Assembly: GCA_902806575.1 (NCBI GenBank) | Contig: CADCXD010000006.1 | Coordinates: 620,001-684,000 of the forward strand | Direction of reading: 5' to 3' | Source: Jackrogersella multiformis | Lineage: Eukaryota; Ascomycota; Sordariomycetes; Xylariales; Hypoxylaceae | DNA length: 64,000 nt | Part shown: one piece after another, positions 57,909 to 64,000 of the stretch | Position numbering within the stretch: the first letter of the stretch is position 1 | Layout of the letters: each line of letters starts with the position of its first letter | Notes under the pieces: generated by a model | The model's input: only the letters and a program-made list of their open reading frames with translations | What the model was told of the DNA's origin: nothing | The model's database searches: none | Made by a program: the position numbers and the translations under genes

Positions 57909-59645
57909 ATGTTGAAATCAACATATAAACCCTCCTCAAATCTACCACCACCGCTACCTCCTGGATGGACAGAGCACAAAGCTCCTACCGGCCACACCTA
58001 CTACTATAACTCGGCCACCAAGGAGTCCACATACAAGCGCCCAACTGCGTCGCCAATTCCGGCATCTTCTTCCGTCGCCCAACCTCCTCCGCCTCCGCCC
58101 CAGGACCCGCACGCAAGTTTCTTCCAGTACTCGACGGTGCCCCAGCTTTCCGATCCCGCGGCCGCGAACGCATTTCTCGCCCAGTACGACCCGGCGCGAC
58201 AACGCCAGGCGCAATATCAACAACAACATGGGGGACGTGGTGGGCATCGCGGGACTTCAGACGGGAGAGGAGATCGTCCACGCCCGCAACCGGTAGACAA
58301 ACCGAAATCTAAGGTGGCCATTCCAGGTTGTGAGCCGTGGCTATTGGTGTATACCAAGTATGGCCGGCGGTTCGTATACAACCCCGACAAGAACATGAGC
58401 TACTGGCGGATACCCGAGAAGATAATGAAGGGCGTGCTAGATTTAGATATCAGCGGGGCTAAGGAAAAGGCCGGTAGAGCTCAGAGTGAAGGAGTAGATG
58501 TCAAGGAACCAATGTCTATGGAGCCGCAAATAGAAGCTTCCGCCGAAGTTGCAACTGGGGAAGCAGAGGAGCCTACAGAGCTAGGTTCCGATTACGAAGA
58601 GGTTGAAGTTACAGACGACGAAGGCGACGCCGACGAGCACCGTTCAAAACGACAGCGCACGGAAGAGCTCGTCGAGGATATGCCAGTTGAATTTAACGAA
58701 GACGATTTTGCTTACCAATTACAAGCCATGGGTGACGACTACGGCCTCGACCCGGGCGAATATGATGACGGGAATCCCGACGCATGGCCCGAAGGCGCTG
58801 AGGGTGTACCTCTCTCCGATATAGACGCGCGAGAGCTTTTCAAGGATTTGCTGAACGACCACGGCATCAACCCCTACTCGTCGTGGGAAAAGCTGGTTGA
58901 AGAGGGCCGCATCATCGACGATTCGCGATATACCGTGCTCAGCACCGTGAAAGCTCGTAAAGAAGTCTGGGAAGAGTGGAGCCGCGAACGAATACAGATC
59001 CTTAAGGAGCAGCGCGCCAAAGAAGAAAAGAAGGACCCCCGGATCCCTTACCTCGCGTTCTTACAACAGAAAGCGACGCCCAAGCTGTATTGGCCCGAGT
59101 TTCGTCGCAAGTACAAGAAGGAAATACCCATGCGTGATTCGGCGCTTAATGACCGCGACCGCGAGAAGTGGTACCGCGAGCACATCAACCGTCTGAAGCT
59201 CCCTCCGGATACTCTAAAGAAAGACCTAACGGCACTCCTACGGGGTGTACCCCTACGCACTCTCAACAACAAGACCCATCTAGAAAATCTCCCTCCCCAA
59301 CTGCTCGCCGACGTGCGGTACATCAGCCTAGACCCGCAGATCCGTGACCCACTGATCGAAGCGTACATCCAGTCGCTAGGACCACCGCCCACGGAGACCA
59401 AAACCGAGGAGGAGGAGGAGGCGGCACGCAAGGCAAGGGAGGAGCGGAGAAAGCGAGAAGTGGCGCTCGAGGAACGTGAACGCGTCGTGGCCGAGGAGAA
59501 ACGCAAGCAGAGGCGGCAGCTGGAGTACGGGAAGGCCGTCCTACGAGAGGAGGAGCAAGAACTCGAAATAGCCATGAACGTGGGAAAGAAGGGGCTGCAA
59601 AGCCAGCTGTTGGCTGCGCAAAAAACCGGTGAGACCGGTGAGTAG
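57909..59645 (+). CDS. URN1: WW/FF-domain pre-mRNA splicing factor Urn1
   Basis: Single-exon frame of 578 residues starting at the first in-frame ATG. A WW domain spans about residues 13-45 (PPGWTEH to STYKRP; the second Trp is Tyr, as is common in this group). A second WW-like strand set occurs near 143-172 (EPWLLVYTKYGRRFVYN). An acidic linker (VEVTDDEGDADE) precedes an FF domain at about 306-365 (ARELFKDLLNDHGINPYSSW). A long charged helix ends the protein. Yeast Urn1 is an FF-domain protein associated with spliceosomal complexes, and human TCERG1/CA150 is the larger relative. The final residues (KKGLQSQLLAAQKTG) are helical. Nuclear localisation is expected. Confidence 0.88.
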   Translation: MLKSTYKPSSNLPPPLPPGWTEHKAPTGHTYYYNSATKESTYKRPTASPIPASSSVAQPPPPPPQDPHASFFQYSTVPQLSDPAAANAFLAQYDPARQRQAQYQQQHGGRGGHRGTSDGRGDRPRPQPVDKPKSKVAIPGCEPWLLVYTKYGRRFVYNPDKNMSYWRIPEKIMKGVLDLDISGAKEKAGRAQSEGVDVKEPMSMEPQIEASAEVATGEAEEPTELGSDYEEVEVTDDEGDADEHRSKRQRTEELVEDMPVEFNEDDFAYQLQAMGDDYGLDPGEYDDGNPDAWPEGAEGVPLSDIDARELFKDLLNDHGINPYSSWEKLVEEGRIIDDSRYTVLSTVKARKEVWEEWSRERIQILKEQRAKEEKKDPRIPYLAFLQQKATPKLYWPEFRRKYKKEIPMRDSALNDRDREKWYREHINRLKLPPDTLKKDLTALLRGVPLRTLNNKTHLENLPPQLLADVRYISLDPQIRDPLIEAYIQSLGPPPTETKTEEEEEAARKAREERRKREVALEERERVVAEEKRKQRRQLEYGKAVLREEEQELEIAMNVGKKGLQSQLLAAQKTGETGE

Positions 59646-59916
59646 GTTTGCTATCTGGATACCCATATACCAAAATTTACGGGACCAAGATTAATTATCC
59701 TCAATCGTGATCGTGTACGAAATACGCATCAATTGATATGTACCGAGCAATGCCTCCAATCACGGCTCTGATTCCCTGGTTTTTAACCTATTTAGAGACT
59801 ACGACGGTTCGTCGAGCCTAGCACATAACACATAGTGGCTATCTAAGTTACATGTAAAACCTAGGGATGTTTCCTCAGAGTTTTCCTTTGGCCAGCGTGT
59901 CGGCATCATAATCCAG

Positions 59917-60840
59917 TCATATCAGCCAGTTGTCAAACCAGGTGACAGCCTGCTCGAAGGCCTGCTCCTTAGCGAAGCGCTCAATCTTTTTGCGAGTATC
60001 GCAGCGGACGGAGAAGCCGTGGGCAACCTGAGAGTATAGGTTGATCTGATATGGGAAGCCGTTCTTGGCGAGGATCACCTCGGACTTGTGACGCTTCTCG
60101 GCCGGGAAGATCTGGTCCGTCTCTGCAGCCGCGATGGACAGCGGCGCCTTGAAGCCCTCGAGCTCGTTCTGGTCGACGAAGGACGGATGGGCCATGAAGC
60201 CGACCTGGATGCCATTCTTGAAGTGGCGAGCGACGTACTACGAAGATGAGTATTAGCAACATTGATATCCTCCTCTAACAACCCCCTTTCTCTGCCTCTC
60301 GAGAGAAAGCAAGTGCTCGGAGTAGCAAGACATATATACATACCTTGGCACCGAAGCAGTAGCCGACAGCACCCAGCTTCTTCACGCCCTTCTCCTCCTT
60401 GAGGTACTTAATAGCTGTCTCGATGATAGGGTCGACGGCATCCGTGGTGTGTGGGTTGTCACCGGTGCTACCTTTGGTCAACCAGGTGGCAAAGTCGAAG
60501 CCGTCAGGACGGTTCAGGGATAGGGGGTCCCCGTTAAAGGGGTCGATGATGAGGGTGAGGTAGCCGTTGGAGGCGAATTGGTCGGCCATCAGCTTGCTGT
60601 TCTGCCAGATGCTGATAACATCCGGGATGAACAGGATTGCGGCATCCTTAGCAGAAGAAGGCTCGGGGGTGGCCAAGTAGGCGTCGTATTTGCCTACTTT
60701 GAAGGACGTTCCTGTCGGCTCTCCGCTGCGTGACGATATCCCCCCCGGTCAACTCGAGAATGCCGCGAAGGAGTTGTGGGAAGTACTCACTCATGTTTGA
60801 ACCCCTTAACGCAGCAGTCTCCTGGAGGATTAGACGCCAT
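59917..60840 (-). CDS. Dienelactone hydrolase family protein
   Basis: Three exons on the minus strand, 60840-60791, 60725-60344 and 60237-59917, give 250 residues. The alpha/beta hydrolase uses a Cys nucleophile: C140 in GYCFGAK, D185 in ETDQIFP and H217 in AHGF form the triad of dienelactone hydrolases. The N-terminal CCVKGFKHDGEPTG is the usual start of fungal members. Family members hydrolyse lactones or esters in aromatic catabolism, but fungal paralogues are numerous and the substrate cannot be named. No signal peptide, so it is probably cytosolic. Confidence 0.92.
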
Positions 60841-61867
60841 GTTATATATATGTCGATGACTACCTAGTCTAGGTACGTAACCGGCTAGTTTAGTATTTAA
60901 GAGCTTATGAGCTTTGGTGAAGTGAAAGAGAGAGGGAGAGAAAGTGTGAGAGAGGGTGGAGAGGTTTCGATGTTGCACATACCGAAAGTAGGTATTAGTA
61001 GAGTTAATAGAGTATACGTACCTTCTGTAGGTATGTAGCTACTTAGGGTAGGTAATTAATTGACGCTGCCTTCCAAGGTTCTTACTATGCCTTAGGGATA
61101 CGTACCTAGATAGGTGGATGTTAGGTGCATATATACCTAGTAGGTAGGCAGAAGCTTCTAGGTTTACCTTTACCTACCTAGGCAGCTAGGTATTTAGCTA
61201 TTCCCGGACTGTAACCCCTTGAATGCACGAATCTACCCCACCATCCCGATACCAAGGGTGTCTGCCCTATGATTGATCTAGGTAATTGATCTGATTGATC
61301 TGTGACCGATAGGTAGATCTGTCGGCCGTCCGCCATTCCGAGTCTAACACAACCCCCACTCTTGACTCTCGAGGTAAATCACGTCATCAGCCCAGCACGT
61401 CAGCACCTTTAAGACTTATTAGATCATGTTGGCATGGCTTTGTGGCTTTGTGGCTTTGTAATACATCGTGTCGTTCTGCTGAAACCCCCTTTACCTGAAT
61501 GCCTTCAGATCATCTAGATTCTCAACTCAGCACAACAAACGTCTTTCACATATTACATGTAGTTAAGTTCACGTTTATAATATAGGTACACGGTGCTAAT
61601 ATTATTAGATAAATTTATTACAATTCAGGCATCATATATATTTATTCTATATATTAGGTAGGTATAAAATATACTTACATAGGTAAGTAAATATTGTTAT
61701 AAATATTACAAGATTAACCACTACACTTACATCAGACACCCTCAATCTTCTCTCGTCAACAAGATAAATAAAATAAAAATATTATTGTTATTATTATTCA
61801 TGATTACAGATAGTTACCTGCTTTTATTTATATCTTCGACCTATACGTTGCCCCTTGTAACTTCCTT
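60841..61867. other. Intergenic spacer
   Basis: Includes TACCTAGGTA words at 61100-61200, three tandem copies of GGCTTTGT near 61435-61458, and AT-rich sequence at 61560-61800. No gene seen. Confidence 0.5.
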
Positions 61868-63334
61868 CTATCCACTTCTCCATCTCTTTCGTGGTGCCTT
61901 GTCCGAAGGTCTCTTCCAGTTTGTCGACTTCCTCAGCTCCGACTCTCCCGTCGTTAGCTCTAGACGTTTCCCGTTTCTGGAGCCTTTCTCGCTCTCGTCG
62001 CGTAGCGAGGGGTCTATTTGCGGTCTAGGTGACCCCCATAATGGGATCCAAGCCCTATTCTTTCGCTCTGTCGACGGCCTAACCGATGTGCGACTCTCAC
62101 GACTCTGTCGTCCTAGAGGAGGAGTGGGTGTCGATATACTAATTTCGGGGCTCCTCAGGTCAAGCTGAGTTGCTGTTCTCGGCGGCGGTGTTTTCCTTGC
62201 GCCTAGGAAGAGGCGTAAGACCTGGGTTGGCGTAATCGGAGACGGCGTCTCACGCCAATCTTCGTGTGCGAAGTCCCTGTGAATCGTTGCCGTGCCTGGC
62301 GTGGAACTTGTCCCAGCTGTGCTCGGGCGAGCTTGAAATGGGGATATGCTGTTCCGGTGACGTATATGAAACTTGGGCCCCGACGTCTTCGAGGTTCCCC
62401 TATCGTGCTGCGAGGGAGAAATGTTGTTTGTGCTCTTCGTTGACCCTTGGTATGCTGGCTGCCTCTGACAGTCACCTCCCCTGGGTTTCTTACGAATACC
62501 CTTAATCTCGTTTTCGTACGCGTTCTTCACAGCCTCGTCCCCTGGATATCCACCTGCGTGATAGCTTTTAACACTCCTTCTACGTTTCTTGAAGTGCCAC
62601 CACTTTCTCTGCCGAGTTTCCACCAGAGTCTCTAGTTCTCTTGACACTTGAGCCGGAGATATCGAAGTGGCCTCTGAAGGTGAAGGACTCGTATCAGAAG
62701 TCTTTCCTCGGTTCCTATTGAGTCCTAAAATGCTTCGAAGTTTTATTCTACGCTGGTTTCCCAACTTATCTCCAGCCAGGGACTCCGGTGTGCAATTTGA
62801 ATAATTTCTATTTTGAGCATGTGCCCTATCTCGAGGGAGACTTGGAGTTGACTTGACTCTCTTAGCTTGTCGTGGCCGGTTGGATGTTTGTGTTGTTTGT
62901 CCTCTTGGTGTAGTAACTCGTTCTGTCGGATAAGAGGCCACTCTCGGCTGGTTATTGTCTTCGACGACTCTTGCGGTTGTCTCACCAACCCCGGTATCGT
63001 ATGGATGCGTACTTTTTCCCGGCCTGATATTCTTTGACATGGACCTTCTTCTCTTAGGTCGTCCGGACAAGGCTGACGCACTGGGCCGTTTCTGCTTCCG
63101 CGACTCGATGATATCCACGTGATGGTCGATATCGTCCTGCTAAGACTCGATCTTCATATTCATCCATGAAAGGGGAATTAAGACCGCTTCGAGTGCCTTG
63201 ACTCGCCGCGATCTAGGCCTGTCATTCCGTTCATCCTCGTTGAGCTCTCGAGATTCGTACAAGGTTTGCTGAGTAGGCCATCGATGTCTATAATCGATTG
63301 TAGCCTTCTCTTTCCTTCTTGAACGCTTCCCCAT
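61868..63334 (-). CDS. Basic disordered hypothetical protein, N-terminal model unresolved
   Basis: A minus-strand frame of 416 codons (63118-61868) is Arg/Lys/Ser/Pro-rich and has no recognised domain. Candidate nuclear localisation clusters are GRPKRRRS and FKKRRRS. Immediately upstream in the same frame, separated by a single TAG at 63142-63140, an ATG-initiated stretch (63334 onward, MGKRSRRKEK) codes 64 residues of similar composition. Either an unrecognised small intron removes the TAG, or translation begins further inside at the ATG for MSKNIRPG near 63039, or the gene is disrupted. The frame is probably expressed given its length and even composition, but it could also be a lineage-specific ORF. 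Confidence 0.5.
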
Positions 63335-64000
63335 CTGGTGCTTTAACCTCTTTGAGGAAGGTGAAGTTCTATCCGGGATTAATTACTCTGAGCCGGCGTA
63401 GAAGTGTTGAAGAGCTAATAGATGATACGTACTTAGGTAATAAAAATACGATGTTATTGAGACTACCTAGGTACCTTAAGTAGGTTAGGGAGTATGAGGT
63501 TCTCAATTAGTACCTACATACTGCACCTAGGTATTCGATGACAATAGGTAGGGACCTAGGTAGGTAGGTATATACATAATATTACCACTTTGAAACATTA
63601 AGTATGTCAAACTGCTGAAACAGTTTGGAGATTTGATAATGTAGAATTGAGCTTGCTAGTAATACTTCGCAGCCGCAATCTCCATCACGCAAGTGACACC
63701 GACTGCATAATAAATACATATGTATATATATATATACCCTAGGTAGGTACCTAGGTAGGTATATATGCCTAGTTATACATCTCTCTTCTTTCTGGATACC
63801 TAATCCATGAACTCTAGGCAGGTATGAGTTGGTATTTGAATGTTAGGTAGGTATTACTCGACATAAGGTTCGCGACAAGTACTTATACCTCCCTAGGCTG
63901 CGCCCATCTAATTCTCCCATTCAATTCTCTCATTCAATCCCCCCTAAATACCTAGGTACCTACGGACTACCTCAATCATCATACGTCCGTAACAAATATC
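63335..64000. other. Intergenic sequence at the window end
   Basis: Many TACCTAGGTA words, densest at 63465-63570 and 63738-63775, with a short (TA)n tract near 63725. No gene is supported. Confidence 0.5.

Overview
The window reads as chromosomal DNA of a filamentous ascomycete (Pezizomycotina, most likely a Sordariomycete). The evidence is short introns of about 45-180 nt with GTAnGT donors and CTAAC-type branch sites, intergenic spacers of 0.3-3 kb, and recognisable fungal orthologues: an eight-bladed Cdc4-type F-box/WD40 protein, Urn1, a TAPT1/Emp65-family protein, a PAP2 lipid phosphatase and a eukaryotic initiator tRNA. Gene models were assembled by joining exons by eye with reading-frame checks. 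No alignment or expression data were available, and the genus is not determined.

Region 1 (1-16 kb): a secreted GH43 glycosidase, a four-helix membrane protein, a foldback element, a gene with two DUF7726-like repeats, a relic of a Ty3/gypsy integrase, two proteins without clear family, an Rnl5-like RNA ligase, a small beta-carbonic anhydrase, the initiator tRNA-Met and a Cys-rich hypothetical protein. Region 2 (16-30 kb): a beta-lactamase-fold serine hydrolase, a TAPT1-family protein, a small-molecule type methyltransferase and a proline-rich protein with five Cys modules repeated about every 94 residues.

Region 3 (30-44 kb): a 3 kb repeat-rich spacer, then Cdc4, a RecQ helicase, a small secreted protein and a single-pass membrane protein. 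Region 4 (44-50 kb): a glutathione S-transferase, a short-chain dehydrogenase and a sugar-porter-type MFS transporter lie next to each other and may form a small detoxification or catabolic group. Region 5 (51-64 kb): a fungal dynamin/Mx-like GTPase, the PAP2 phosphatase diverging from Urn1, a dienelactone hydrolase and a basic hypothetical protein interrupted by one in-frame stop.

All longer spacers carry many copies of a short palindrome, TACCTAGGTA and variants, plus a second motif around CCAAGGTT. I did not see the palindrome inside exons. These motifs, the foldback hairpin, the five-module Cys protein and the RNA ligase are the most unusual contents. I do not see a multi-gene novel system that I could name with confidence.
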